Shown piece after piece: positions 35,172 through 44,019 of a DNA stretch of 64,000 nt (positions within the stretch are counted from its first letter, which is position 1; every line of letters begins with the position of its first letter). The notes beneath the pieces were generated by a model. The model did no database searches and was not told the origin of the DNA. It saw only the letters and a list, made by a program, of their open reading frames with translations. Position numbers and translations under genes: made by a program. The stretch is from JALOOX01 sp964557955 (GTDB taxonomy: Bacteria > Desulfobacterota > Syntrophobacteria > Syntrophobacterales > Syntrophobacteraceae), in assembly GCA_964557955.1 (NCBI GenBank), contig CAZLCS010000025.1, positions 18,232-82,231 on the forward strand, read 5' to 3'.

Positions 35172-37862
35172 CTAAAATCCAAGCCCGACACTCCTCTGGA
35201 TCTCTTCCGGGCGCCGCTCCTTGTCAACGGTGCGCTCCTCGGTCTTTTCCCGGCGGAGCTGTTTCTGCTTGTCGCGGCCGAGAGCGGTTTGGATCTGGCG
35301 TTTCACGGTGTCGAGGCCTCGGACGCGGTGGAGGTCGTTGAAGTCGGTGAAGTTGCTTCCCTTCTCCTTTGCGAGAAAGGTGGGGAAGACAGCTCGGCCA
35401 CCGACAGCTTTGGCGGCTTTGAGGGCTTTTTCCCTGCCTGCGTTGGGGAGGGGTTGGGATCTTTCGGGGAGGTGGCGGTCGTCGTCTCCGAGAATCACGA
35501 TGGACTTGTCCGGATAGGCGTTTCTCAAGGTCTCCGCCACAGCTTGGAGATTGCCTGAATCGAAGGCCACAACGACCGGTTTTTCCAGCGCCATGTGGAC
35601 GGACGCTCCGGTTGCGTAGCCCTCGGTGATGAGGATCTCCTGGGTTGCCTGGAATGCATCCTCGCCGCCGATCACATGAAAGCAGCCTTCCTTGCGGGCA
35701 TCTTTCTCATAGGGCTTTTCTCCGGTTTCCTTGATCCGCTGGAGAGACCAAAGCTTTCCGTTCACATCCCGCAGGGGAACGATGAGGTCCCCGTATTCGT
35801 TCATCCGAAGATCGTATGAGGCGACGCCCTTTCGGACCAGGTAGGGATGGTCTCCCGAGGCCTCCGGCAATTTGTGAAACCGTTCCGTGCATTCCTGGGA
35901 TTTCTTCTCGTGCCGCGCTTCGAGCTCGGCGTCCCGCGCAAGGCGTTTCTGCGCCACCTCCGCCAGCAATCTAGCTTTTTCCTCGGGATCCAGGTGAACG
36001 GAAGATTGCTTCCAGTTTGCCCTGTAGCCGCTCCGAAAGTTTTGGACCGTGCCGGCGGGACGGCCGTCCAGATGACCTTTGTAGGCACCGCTCTGCTTGC
36101 CGTTCTTGTCCCCTATGGCGGGCACCCGGTGCCACTCCCCGTCCATCACCGGCAACTCATCGAGGATGAGACCCGCGTTTTTCAACGCTTCAGCGAATTC
36201 CTCCTGGGGAGATCTCCCCCTTTCCCTCTTGGGAGCGTTATGAGGGAGCCACTTCGCAAAAGGATCCAGCTCCAAGCCCTGAGGGGCATACCAGCTCTTG
36301 GCCGTCTTATCCCAGCGCGCCCCGAGAGCTTTGGCGGCATCCTTCTGGGCATATGGCACCGCCAGGTACGTATTCTCTTGCGCGATGTTCGAACCAACCT
36401 CAGACGTCTCTTCCATGGCAAGCCCCCTCTCCTTTTGGATTTCCAGCTGGAAGATGTAGGTCATGATTTTCTCGGCGGCAGCCGCGGCGCGAAAGATTTC
36501 CTTCGGGTCATCGCGCAACGCCTTGATCCATGATTGCACGTAAGCAGCATGGTTTCCTGGGTCATGACCGATACCGAGCTCTTCTCCGAGCATGAGCGAG
36601 GCGATCTCCGCCCGCAGCTCCTCTTTGGCGTATCCTGCGGACCCGAAAGGGTGGCGAATATCCCGGTTGAGGCGACTTTCGTGGCCCGTCCAGTGGGCCA
36701 GCTCGTGAAGAGCGGTTTCGTAGTAGCCCTCAGCCGAGTCGAACTGCGAGCGGTGGGGTAAGTGAATGCTGTCGGTTGCTACCGAATAGAATGCCCTGTT
36801 CGCCTGGTCATGTCTCAGGGTGGCTCTGGAGTTGGCGACCATCGTTTCGGCTCGCTCGACGGGATCCCACTCTGGCGCTCGTGCCACCGCCGGCGGCAAT
36901 CCTTCGATCTGGGAGGCATTGAAGACCACAGCTCGGAAGACACTGGGGCGATCGAGGGGCACCTCCCGCTTCATGGGCTTCCCCTCTTTATCCAAAACCG
37001 GATTCCCTTCCTCATCCAGCAACGGGACGCGTTCGTGCATCTTCCAGTATTGAATGGAGGTGCCCTTCTCGCCTCGCCTGACCTGGGCGTCCAACTGCTG
37101 CGCCTGGCGGTAGGTCATCCATCGTGGATCATCGTAGCCTCGGGTTGCAGCTTCGGCACAGAGATAGAGCAGATTCGCCCCTTTGTAGCGGGTACCGCTC
37201 ACGGGGTTATGCGGGAAGGTGAGCTCGCCCGGCTTCCAGGGCTTGAGCCACGGAGCCGTGCCCTTCTCCAACTGTTCGATGATCTTTCCGGCCACCAGCT
37301 CATGATACGCGGAATGATTGCTTGGCTGGGGATCTTGTTCGGGCTCCCGCTTGCGGGTCGCCTCATCATGGATCGCCTTCAAGGCTTCATCCAGAAACTG
37401 GGGGAAGCGGTTTTCGGGATGCCCCCACTCGTAGTCCGTGGTGGCGATCACGACCGAATCCCCGTTCAGGATCTTGGGCGACGTGGTCTTGATGGCTTCC
37501 ATGAAGACCGGATACGCATCCTCCAGCCGATCGAAGTGTCCGAGCGAGATTTCGCTCTCGCCCGATGGGTCGAAACCGCGCACTTCATAGCGGGGCGTTT
37601 CATCGGTGGGCTGCAGCGCCAGCGCATCGGATTCAAGTTGAAGAAACGGTGGGTGGCGCTCCCCTCGTGCGTGTTGATCCCAGAGATCACGGGCCGTCTC
37701 AAGATCCACAGAGGCCAGCGTTCCAAGGTCTTTCAGGATCTCGCTTCTCTCCCTTGCGCCTCTTTCATAGACGCTCGCATCGTCGGAATTGGCGTAATGC
37801 CAGTCGGCGTTTCGCATTCGCTCGCTCAAGGCTTCGACCATCAGCTGGATATCGTCGGGCAT
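35172..37862 (-). CDS. ArdC-like antirestriction/primase protein with toprim domain (TraC-like)
   Basis: 896 residues, several domains. A novel N-terminal about 180 residues is followed by an ArdC ssDNA-binding domain (HELVAGKIIEQLEKGTAPWL, KPWKPGELTFPHNP), a zincin domain with ETALHELAHWTGHESRL, a DUF5710-type repeat (LAVPYAQKDAAKALGARWDK), and a toprim catalytic domain (ITEGYATGASVHMALEKPVV, VILGDDDRHLPERS). RP4 TraC and ArdC are relatives that enter the recipient with the transferred strand and prime it or block restriction. It ends the leftward tra operon. Confidence 0.85.
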   Translation of the reverse strand: MPDDIQLMVEALSERMRNADWHYANSDDASVYERGARERSEILKDLGTLASVDLETARDLWDQHARGERHPPFLQLESDALALQPTDETPRYEVRGFDPSGESEISLGHFDRLEDAYPVFMEAIKTTSPKILNGDSVVIATTDYEWGHPENRFPQFLDEALKAIHDEATRKREPEQDPQPSNHSAYHELVAGKIIEQLEKGTAPWLKPWKPGELTFPHNPVSGTRYKGANLLYLCAEAATRGYDDPRWMTYRQAQQLDAQVRRGEKGTSIQYWKMHERVPLLDEEGNPVLDKEGKPMKREVPLDRPSVFRAVVFNASQIEGLPPAVARAPEWDPVERAETMVANSRATLRHDQANRAFYSVATDSIHLPHRSQFDSAEGYYETALHELAHWTGHESRLNRDIRHPFGSAGYAKEELRAEIASLMLGEELGIGHDPGNHAAYVQSWIKALRDDPKEIFRAAAAAEKIMTYIFQLEIQKERGLAMEETSEVGSNIAQENTYLAVPYAQKDAAKALGARWDKTAKSWYAPQGLELDPFAKWLPHNAPKRERGRSPQEEFAEALKNAGLILDELPVMDGEWHRVPAIGDKNGKQSGAYKGHLDGRPAGTVQNFRSGYRANWKQSSVHLDPEEKARLLAEVAQKRLARDAELEARHEKKSQECTERFHKLPEASGDHPYLVRKGVASYDLRMNEYGDLIVPLRDVNGKLWSLQRIKETGEKPYEKDARKEGCFHVIGGEDAFQATQEILITEGYATGASVHMALEKPVVVAFDSGNLQAVAETLRNAYPDKSIVILGDDDRHLPERSQPLPNAGREKALKAAKAVGGRAVFPTFLAKEKGSNFTDFNDLHRVRGLDTVKRQIQTALGRDKQKQLRREKTEERTVDKERRPEEIQRSVGLGF

Positions 37863-37875
37863 ACCCCCTCCCCTT

Positions 37876-38022
37876 TCAGTCTATGGCGCTTTCCCTCGCC
37901 TCTTCTTCGCTCAAGGCATCCTCGACGAATGCGCCAAGAGCGTCGGCCTGATCCTGGTCGACGGTGATTTCATGCAAAGGGACCATGAAATCGCGAAAGA
38001 GATCTTCGTGGTTAGCTTCCAT
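37876..38022 (-). CDS. Small acidic protein of the tra operon (48 residues)
   Basis: A short reverse-strand gene, starting MEANHEDLFRDFMVPLHEIT and ending EEEARESAID. It has an excellent ribosome binding site (aaggaggg) and its start overlaps the stop of the transglycosylase gene; the primase gene starts 13 bases after its stop, behind an aaggggagg site. Tight packing supports a real gene of the transfer operon. Function unknown. Confidence 0.7.
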   Translation of the reverse strand: MEANHEDLFRDFMVPLHEITVDQDQADALGAFVEDALSEEEARESAID

Positions 38023-38884
38023 CCGGCTCCCTCCTTTCGAGATCGATACGCGTTTCGGCGCTGTAAGGGTTGATGCTTCGGCTCAAACGCACAGGCTGCG
38101 GCCGCCTTTCTTTTGCGGGCCCACCGCCTGCACCTGGAATGGCTGTGCTCTCAGATTCGGTCCCGGGGAAAGCTGCCACATCGAGCTTCACATGGGTGTC
38201 AGCGCCCTCGGGGGAGATGGCTCGGACCAAACGGATTGGGAGACGCTCGGGGACCTGTGCCGCTGCGCTGCCGTTTGTGCCTGCAGTGGCGGAGCTCAAG
38301 GACATGACGGCGGAAAGCGGCAAACCAGTCGATTCCGCCGAGGGGCACGATTCACCGGCGAGTGACGTCGGCATCAGTCGGGAAGGCTCAGGTGAGGTCC
38401 GGCCAGAGAAATAGCGCCGGATATACCCGTTCCGAAACCCGTCCGAGAAATTGCCCGTGTTGTAGGCTGAAAGCGCTGCCAGAAGAGCCTGTTGCCCCGC
38501 GCCAAAACGCCCGACTGCCCGGTCGTAGTTCCCGGCGAGGATCGAGCAGCCGGCTCGCATGTTGATGTGGGGGTCGAAGACCGACCGCACCGAAAGACCA
38601 AGCGGACCAAGATTGCGGCTGTTGATCTGCATGAGCCCCATATCCACCGTGTAGCCCGCTTCGATGAAGGCCTCGGCAATCTGAGCCGCTTCATCAAGAT
38701 TGCTCGGCTTCGGAATCCGAAGGGATCGAGGCAGCCCGTTCACGTTGACGGCGAGCGGATTTCCACCGGACTCGACCTGAATCACCGCATCGACGGTTTC
38801 AGGCGCCACTTCTCGATCTCCGGGAAAAGCCAGGCTTGGGGCAAGAAGAACTGAAACGAGAACCGCAAGGACAGTTCGATCCAT
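38012..38884 (-). CDS. Lytic transglycosylase of the conjugation apparatus
   Basis: 290 residues. Signal peptide (RTVLAVLVSVLLAPSLAFP), then the SLT-type catalytic domain: VDAVIQVESGGNPLAVNVNG with the catalytic Glu, DMGLMQINSRNLGPL, and ALLAALSAYNTGNF. The enzyme opens the cell wall for the transfer channel (like TrbN/VirB1). The C-terminal about 120 residues are Ser/Ala/Pro-rich and of low complexity. The start is placed at ATG 38884 because the signal peptide begins there. Confidence 0.88.
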   Translation of the reverse strand: MDRTVLAVLVSVLLAPSLAFPGDREVAPETVDAVIQVESGGNPLAVNVNGLPRSLRIPKPSNLDEAAQIAEAFIEAGYTVDMGLMQINSRNLGPLGLSVRSVFDPHINMRAGCSILAGNYDRAVGRFGAGQQALLAALSAYNTGNFSDGFRNGYIRRYFSGRTSPEPSRLMPTSLAGESCPSAESTGLPLSAVMSLSSATAGTNGSAAAQVPERLPIRLVRAISPEGADTHVKLDVAAFPGTESESTAIPGAGGGPAKERRPQPVRLSRSINPYSAETRIDLERREPDGS

Positions 38885-38906
38885 GGCGCTCAAGACCTCA
38901 TGAGGG

Positions 38907-39443
38907 CTATTGGCTGATCCAGACCGGAACCATGGTCCCCTGGATCTGAGCCATGGAAACCGGACCGAAATAGCGGCTGTCGAAGCTTCGCGGATTGTAA
39001 TCGGAGAGAAACCAGGCCTCCCCATCGGGAACCCACCCCTTCTCCTCGGTTCGAGGGAGAGTCTGCCCCTGCGAATCGTGCTGCAGCGGAAGAGAATTGG
39101 AGATGAGCCGACCGTTCACAGAAACGCCGTCCTCCTGGACTTCGACGAAATCGCCCGGACCCGCCGCCAGCCGCTTCAGGAGAGGCGCATAACCTCCGGG
39201 ACAGCCGCCGGCGCGAAGGACGCCGAAACCTTTTGCTGCCTGGAATAGAGGGGTATCGGGTGGACACAAAAGCACCAGAGAGCCTTGGCTGATCGATCGG
39301 TTCGCTTCGAGCCGCCAAATCCCCAGCGGATATGACGACGTGACATTCACCCGATAGCCGGCGATCCACGCGACGAAGATCCCGATGGCGAACAGGAAGG
39401 AGACGACTATGAGCGAACGGGCACCGGGCGACATGTCAATCAT
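38907..39443 (-). CDS. traF: TraF-type conjugative signal peptidase (S26 family)
   Basis: 178 residues. One N-terminal membrane helix (RSLIVVSFLFAIGIFVAWIAG), then the S26 motifs: NVTSSYPLGIWRL with the catalytic Ser, LLKRLAAGPGDFV with the catalytic Lys, and FLSDYNPRSFDSRYFGPV. RP4 TraF cyclises the TrbC pilin by a related reaction. It overlaps the end of traG by eight bases. The pilin gene itself is not in the window. Confidence 0.9.
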   Translation of the reverse strand: MIDMSPGARSLIVVSFLFAIGIFVAWIAGYRVNVTSSYPLGIWRLEANRSISQGSLVLLCPPDTPLFQAAKGFGVLRAGGCPGGYAPLLKRLAAGPGDFVEVQEDGVSVNGRLISNSLPLQHDSQGQTLPRTEEKGWVPDGEAWFLSDYNPRSFDSRYFGPVSMAQIQGTMVPVWISQ

Positions 39444-41289
39444 CCAGGCTGAAGACGAGATCAGGGGTTGCGGACGGCCTTCGTACGACGTCGCTCACCT
39501 CCGGCGGCGGTATCTGGGCTCGTTCCGAGAACTGAGGGTCCTTGAAATAGAGAAGCTGCGTGCCGTAGATGGGCGGGAATCCCGCCGGGAAGACAAGCAT
39601 GTTGCCAGGCTCCAGGATCCGCCCACTGCCGTCTTTCTTGGCGCCGGGAAGCCGCATGCACTCATCGGGGGTGAGCAGCGGCCGCTGCACTTCCTGGAGC
39701 GTCTCGCTCACGTGGTTGAGAATAGATCCAAAGCGCTTCCCCGAAATGGAGACGCTCTTTTTCACCACCGTTGTGGAGCCGGTCATCTTGGAGAGGAGCT
39801 CCGCCGTTTCCACGGTGTTTGGAGCGAAGGCCACGCGGATGTGACAGTTGGAGACGATGCTCTCGTTTCGCCCGTAGGCGCTGTAGAGCTGGGTCATGTC
39901 CTGGACGATGAGGTAGGCCTTGAGGCCGTAGGCGGCGATGAAGCCGAGGGCCTCCTGGAAAACCTCGAGCCTCCCCAGGCTTGGAAACTCGTCGATGAGC
40001 AGCAGAAGCCGGTGGTTGTAATGGCGCACGGCCTCGCCACCCTGGAATTCCATCTTCTCGACGAGAATCCGAACGATCTGGTTGATGATGAGCCGGAGCA
40101 GCGGCTTCAGCCGGTCCTTGTCCGAGGGGCGAACGACCAGGTAGAGGGAAAGCGGTTTTTCCCGGTTCATGAGGTCCCGGATCTTGAAGTCGCTGACGGC
40201 CGTGTGGTTCGCAACGACGGGATCCCGGTACAGGGTGAGAAAGCTCATGGCGGTGCTGAGAACGCCCGAGCGCTCGTTTTCTGCCTTGTTCAGCATGTCG
40301 CGGGCGCTGGCCGCCACAACAGGATGGGTCACATCACCGGAAAGGTGCGGGTATTCCAGCATCTCCATCAGAACGTCCTGAATCGAGCGGCGGGGGTCCG
40401 AAAGCACCTCGGAAACACCGAGGAGAGTCGGCGTGAACCGCTCGCGCTTCGCCTTGTAGAGAAGATGGAGAACGGTCCCGACCAGCAGTGCATGGCCGGT
40501 CTTGGCCCAGTGGTCATTCAGGCCCTTCCCGTCGGGGTCCACGATCATGGTGACAATGTTCTGAACGTCCGCCACTTCGTGATCCGTCCCCATGCGAATC
40601 TCTTCCAGCGGATTGAACCGGGCCGACCGTTGATCCGTAGCCGTCGGATCGAAGTGGAGGACCAGGTTGTTGGCATGCTGTTTTCTCCAGCCGGCCGTGA
40701 GCGCCCAGTTTTCTCCCTTGATGTCGAGCACCACCACGCTTTCGGGCCAGGAGAGAAGGGTCGGAAGAACGAGTGAGACGCCTTTCCCGCTCCGGGTGGG
40801 CGCAAACACGAGGACGTGCTCGGGACCGTTGTGGCGAAGATAGCGGGTGCGCTCCTTGGGGTCCGTCCAGGCGCCGACATAGACCCCCTCCCCTGCCCTG
40901 CCCTTTTCGGGAAGCAATCCCGAAGCGTGGATCTCCGCCTCGGTGGCCCAATGGGCGGAGCCGTGCAGATCCAGGATAGGCCGCCCTTTCCTTCCTCCCA
41001 TCGCAAGGAGCAGCGCCGCGATGCCAAAAACCAGAACAAGCGACGAGAGAACGACGCTGAAGACGGTGTCGTAGAGGGCTTTTTGAGCGTGGTAGTACTT
41101 GGCGCCCCAGATCAGCCACTGCCAGGGCCAATAGAAATGCCCGGAGACGGAAGCTCCCAGGTACGGACTGTACCCGTAACGATGGGCCAGGTATTGGGTC
41201 ACACCACCGTTCAGCAAAAGCAGGGCAGCAAGAATCAGCAGGATAACGTGTAATCGACCGATACGTCGGTCTTTCGGTGAAACAGACAT
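39436..41289 (-). CDS. traG: Type IV coupling protein (TraG/VirD4 family)
   Basis: 617 residues. Two N-terminal membrane helices (LHVILLILAALLLLNGGV and VLSSLVLVFGIAALLLAMGG), then Walker A VFAPTRSGKGVSLVLPTLL, VLDIKGENWALTAG, Walker B RLLLLIDEFPSLGRLEVF and YLIVQDMTQL. It links the relaxosome to the transfer channel and pumps DNA with ATP. Ribosome binding site caggag lies about eight bases before ATG 41289. Closest in layout to IncP TraG. Confidence 0.94.
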   Translation of the reverse strand: MSVSPKDRRIGRLHVILLILAALLLLNGGVTQYLAHRYGYSPYLGASVSGHFYWPWQWLIWGAKYYHAQKALYDTVFSVVLSSLVLVFGIAALLLAMGGRKGRPILDLHGSAHWATEAEIHASGLLPEKGRAGEGVYVGAWTDPKERTRYLRHNGPEHVLVFAPTRSGKGVSLVLPTLLSWPESVVVLDIKGENWALTAGWRKQHANNLVLHFDPTATDQRSARFNPLEEIRMGTDHEVADVQNIVTMIVDPDGKGLNDHWAKTGHALLVGTVLHLLYKAKRERFTPTLLGVSEVLSDPRRSIQDVLMEMLEYPHLSGDVTHPVVAASARDMLNKAENERSGVLSTAMSFLTLYRDPVVANHTAVSDFKIRDLMNREKPLSLYLVVRPSDKDRLKPLLRLIINQIVRILVEKMEFQGGEAVRHYNHRLLLLIDEFPSLGRLEVFQEALGFIAAYGLKAYLIVQDMTQLYSAYGRNESIVSNCHIRVAFAPNTVETAELLSKMTGSTTVVKKSVSISGKRFGSILNHVSETLQEVQRPLLTPDECMRLPGAKKDGSGRILEPGNMLVFPAGFPPIYGTQLLYFKDPQFSERAQIPPPEVSDVVRRPSATPDLVFSLDD

Positions 41290-41312
41290 GCAAAGGCTCC
41301 TGAAGTCAAACT

Positions 41313-43094
41313 TCAGGCTATGTACGATATATCGATCTTTTTGTCACGAGGTTTTTCTTCGGAGCTGGCGGGATGGGAAGACGGCAGCTGTGATGGGCCG
41401 CCCAAAGACTGCCGGACGGCCTCCAATTGGGGATCCAGGAAGGTGACCTCCATCTTGTGGGAGACCGCGATCTGAACGACGCGCGCTCGGAAGATCTCGC
41501 CGCCCTCGACCTTGAGTGCACTCCCGAACTTCTGCTGCGCCATCCGGAGACCCATCAGGATCGTTTGGTCGTCGGGATCGTCGAGGTGCAGGAGCGAGCC
41601 GTCGTCACGGATGGATCCCGATCCGACCTGGTAGAGCACCTGGCCGCTCTTGTTGATTTCGGGTTTGAGGTGGGGATAGACGACCGGGCGGTCGGAAGAT
41701 CTGTCGCCGGCAAGCGCCTGGGAAACCGGCGAGCCCTGAGATTTGCTTTGGCTGCTTCGCAAAACCGCCAGGGCCTTTTCGTCTCCACCCATCGCCTGAA
41801 CGATCAGGTACTCCTGCCAGGTGCAGGATTTCTGAGTCGCATGAATTTCCTGCCGGCGTCGCTGGATTCCTTCCTCGACTTTTGTGATCGCTTCCCGGCG
41901 CCGGCGGGAATTGGCGGCGTGGGGCTTCCGCTTGGCGGCTTTGCGAAGAAGCGTATCACCGATGATTTCAGCGCGGCGCTTCTGATAAGCGGCTTTGATC
42001 TCGGCCAACCGCCCTGCCCTCTCTTCTTTCAAACCACTCAGGGCCTCGTTTTTCCGCAGACGATTTTCGGCCTGAGCCTGCAGGTAGCGCTGATACAGCG
42101 CTTCGCGATCGGGATGGGTGTGCAGTGGCCGTGGCGTGTAACTCTCCTCCGCAGCAAGCGCCGCGATCTCGGGTGTAGGCTCCCGGTAGGGTCCAAGCCG
42201 CTGCTCGAGGGCTTCTTTGCTCGCCTCGCGCGATATGGCACTCGCTTTACAGAAGAGCTTACGGTTGCGGTGTGACAGCACGAAGCCCGCACCGCGCTTC
42301 CGGATCGTCAGGTCATAGCGGGCAAGAGCACGATGGACGTGCTCCCAGGTCACACCGGGTTGTTTGAGCGCCGCCAGTAGTGCGTCCCGCGGTCCGGATT
42401 GAACCCAGCTCGCGAACGAGGCAAGGCCACTATGCTTTTCAAGAGCAGATGCCTTGTCTGGAAGATTCTGCCCTCGACGCCTGTCCTTGACCCCTTTGTC
42501 CACGCTGAGCTGGAAGCGCTTTTCCAGCTCCCGGCACAGAGAATCCCGAACGTAGTAGTCGTTGTACGAATCGTGGCAGGTCAAGCGTTCAGGATGGATC
42601 TTGTTGATGCTGAGATGCAGGTGAAGGTTGTCCGTATCGGTGTGGACCGCGCTGATGCGCTGATGGTCCGAATAACCGAGCGCATCGCAGAAGGCCTTCT
42701 CGATATCGCAGAGCACCAAATCCGTGAGCTTCGCTTTGTCTTCTTCCCGAAACGAGATGATGAGGTGGTAGGTCTTGTCCCCCTTTGCACGCTTGTTCAA
42801 GGCCTGGGTCGCCTTGATTTCCTTCACAGCCAGGGCGACATCATCCGCATGACAATTGGTGATCCGAACGCAGGAGATCGCGTGGGGCTCCCGTTTCTTC
42901 TGCCCCCGCCCCGGGCCGAGACCCGTGATGTAGGAAGCCACTCGCCCGAAGGACAACGCGGAGGCCTCGTCTGCGAACGTTCCCGGTTGGCTTGCCTGCT
43001 GACCCGGCTGCATGGCATGCCCGGTGATGTAGGCTGCGAGCTGGCCAAAATCCGAGGGGGCCCTCCTGAGCTTGGCGGGTTTCTTCGAAATCAT
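41313..43094 (-). CDS. traI: IncP-type relaxase TraI (MOBP)
   Basis: 593 residues. The relaxase domain has the N-terminal KKPAKLRRAPSDFGQLAAYI, then a conserved YHLIISFREEDK and the metal-binding motif III HTDTDNLHLHLSINK. It nicks oriT at the nic site and stays on the 5' end. A charged coiled-coil part (QRYLQAQAENRLRKNEALSG) follows, and the last part (SGQVLYQVGSGSIRDDGSLL, LDDPDDQTILMGLRMAQQKF) resembles an LPD7-type domain. The start overlaps the traJ stop (ATGA). Confidence 0.93.
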   Translation of the reverse strand: MISKKPAKLRRAPSDFGQLAAYITGHAMQPGQQASQPGTFADEASALSFGRVASYITGLGPGRGQKKREPHAISCVRITNCHADDVALAVKEIKATQALNKRAKGDKTYHLIISFREEDKAKLTDLVLCDIEKAFCDALGYSDHQRISAVHTDTDNLHLHLSINKIHPERLTCHDSYNDYYVRDSLCRELEKRFQLSVDKGVKDRRRGQNLPDKASALEKHSGLASFASWVQSGPRDALLAALKQPGVTWEHVHRALARYDLTIRKRGAGFVLSHRNRKLFCKASAISREASKEALEQRLGPYREPTPEIAALAAEESYTPRPLHTHPDREALYQRYLQAQAENRLRKNEALSGLKEERAGRLAEIKAAYQKRRAEIIGDTLLRKAAKRKPHAANSRRRREAITKVEEGIQRRRQEIHATQKSCTWQEYLIVQAMGGDEKALAVLRSSQSKSQGSPVSQALAGDRSSDRPVVYPHLKPEINKSGQVLYQVGSGSIRDDGSLLHLDDPDDQTILMGLRMAQQKFGSALKVEGGEIFRARVVQIAVSHKMEVTFLDPQLEAVRQSLGGPSQLPSSHPASSEEKPRDKKIDISYIA

Positions 43095-43426
43095 GAGGGC
43101 AACCCCGCGACCTTCTCCTTGAGCTCGGTCTGCGTATCGTGAAGCTCTTTGAGGAGGGCTTGAATGGATGAGGTCAGTCCGTGAGTCTTTTCATCGTTCG
43201 TGAGCCAGAGCTTCAGCAGTCCGCCAAGGCGTCCGAGGTCCGCCGAGACCTTCAACAGGTCCACGACCGCCCGATGATCCACCACGCTTTCCACCGGGTA
43301 GCCGCAGCCGACGTTGCGAAGAAACGTTGAGGCGGAAAGACCCGCCCGCGAGGCCTGCGCTTCGATGAGTTGGCGCTCCTCTTCCGTCACGTAAACCTTG
43401 ATGGGTCGATTGTCACGTCGGGACAT
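43091..43426 (-). CDS. traJ: TraJ-like relaxosome accessory protein
   Basis: 111 residues. The ribbon-helix-helix start IKVYVTEEERQLIEAQASRA, SASTFLRNVGCGYPVESVVD, and SADLGRLGGLLKLWLTNDEK closely match RP4 TraJ. TraJ binds the repeat next to nic and recruits the relaxase. ATG 43426 is selected because the conserved sequence starts there, with oriT immediately upstream. Confidence 0.9.
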   Translation of the reverse strand: MSRRDNRPIKVYVTEEERQLIEAQASRAGLSASTFLRNVGCGYPVESVVDHRAVVDLLKVSADLGRLGGLLKLWLTNDEKTHGLTSSIQALLKELHDTQTELKEKVAGLPS

Positions 43427-43471
43427 ACCGGTTGACCTGCGTCGAGCACGAAGTGCGAGTAAGTTCGGGGG

Positions 43472-43545
43472 GTGATGAGGCGCCACCTGCTTGCAGGTGT
43501 GGGCCTACATCACATGTCCTGCCCTCTTCAGACGCCAAAGGATGA
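43472..43545 (+). other. oriT: Origin of transfer (oriT), IncP/RP4 type
   Basis: The region between divergent traJ and traK matches the RP4 oriT core. An outer inverted repeat gtgatg (43472-43477) / catcac (43508-43513) encloses the hairpin cacctgc-tt-gcaggtg (43484-43499) and tgggcctac. The nic-like sequence tgtcctgccc (43515-43524) follows, and gacgcc is kept further on. By analogy with RP4 the + strand is cut between G43521 and C43522. Confidence 0.88.
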
Positions 43546-43713
43546 ATCAGCTTTCACCACTTCGCAGCACTATACCCGAAACTCACCTCACGATGAAGTA
43601 AAAAGATGCATAACGCTTAATAATGAATATAAATGATACTATAATGTTGACAAAAGTATTATTTGAAAGATATTGGCGGGGTGAAACTCCAACTCGATCA
43701 TACGGGAGGCTGC

Positions 43714-44019
43714 ATGGCAAAGAGCACAGGCAACCCTGACGATATGGCGACCTTCAAAGGGGCTGGGAGGGTGGAATTCCTGGCCAAAAAGACAGACATT
43801 GGAGCGATGATCGAGGCCGGCTACCCGGTCAAGGAAATCTGGAATCGACTGCATGGAACGGGGGCCGTCCGTATGAGCTACCGACAGTTCCTCCACTACG
43901 TCAACACGCTGATCTTGAAGAAACCATCCACGAAAAGGCCAACGAAGAAGACTCCGGCAACAGACAGCCAGAACCCCCAGTTTCACTACGACCCCAAGAA
44001 CAAGGATGATCTGGTATGA
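43714..44019 (+). CDS. traK: TraK-like oriT-binding protein
   Basis: 101 residues. The pattern GRVEFLAKKTDIGAMIEAGY, PVKEIWNRLHGTGAVRMSYR and QFLHYVNTLI matches RP4 TraK, which bends oriT DNA. The Lys/Thr-rich tail (KKPSTKRPTKKTPA) is basic. The ribosome binding site gggagg (43704-43709) fixes ATG 43714. It overlaps traL by four bases. Confidence 0.87.
   Translation: MAKSTGNPDDMATFKGAGRVEFLAKKTDIGAMIEAGYPVKEIWNRLHGTGAVRMSYRQFLHYVNTLILKKPSTKRPTKKTPATDSQNPQFHYDPKNKDDLV

Noticed and set aside
36762..37967. 401-residue rightward reading opposite the ArdC-like gene
   Set aside because: Antisense shadow; His/Arg/Leu-rich composition without motifs.
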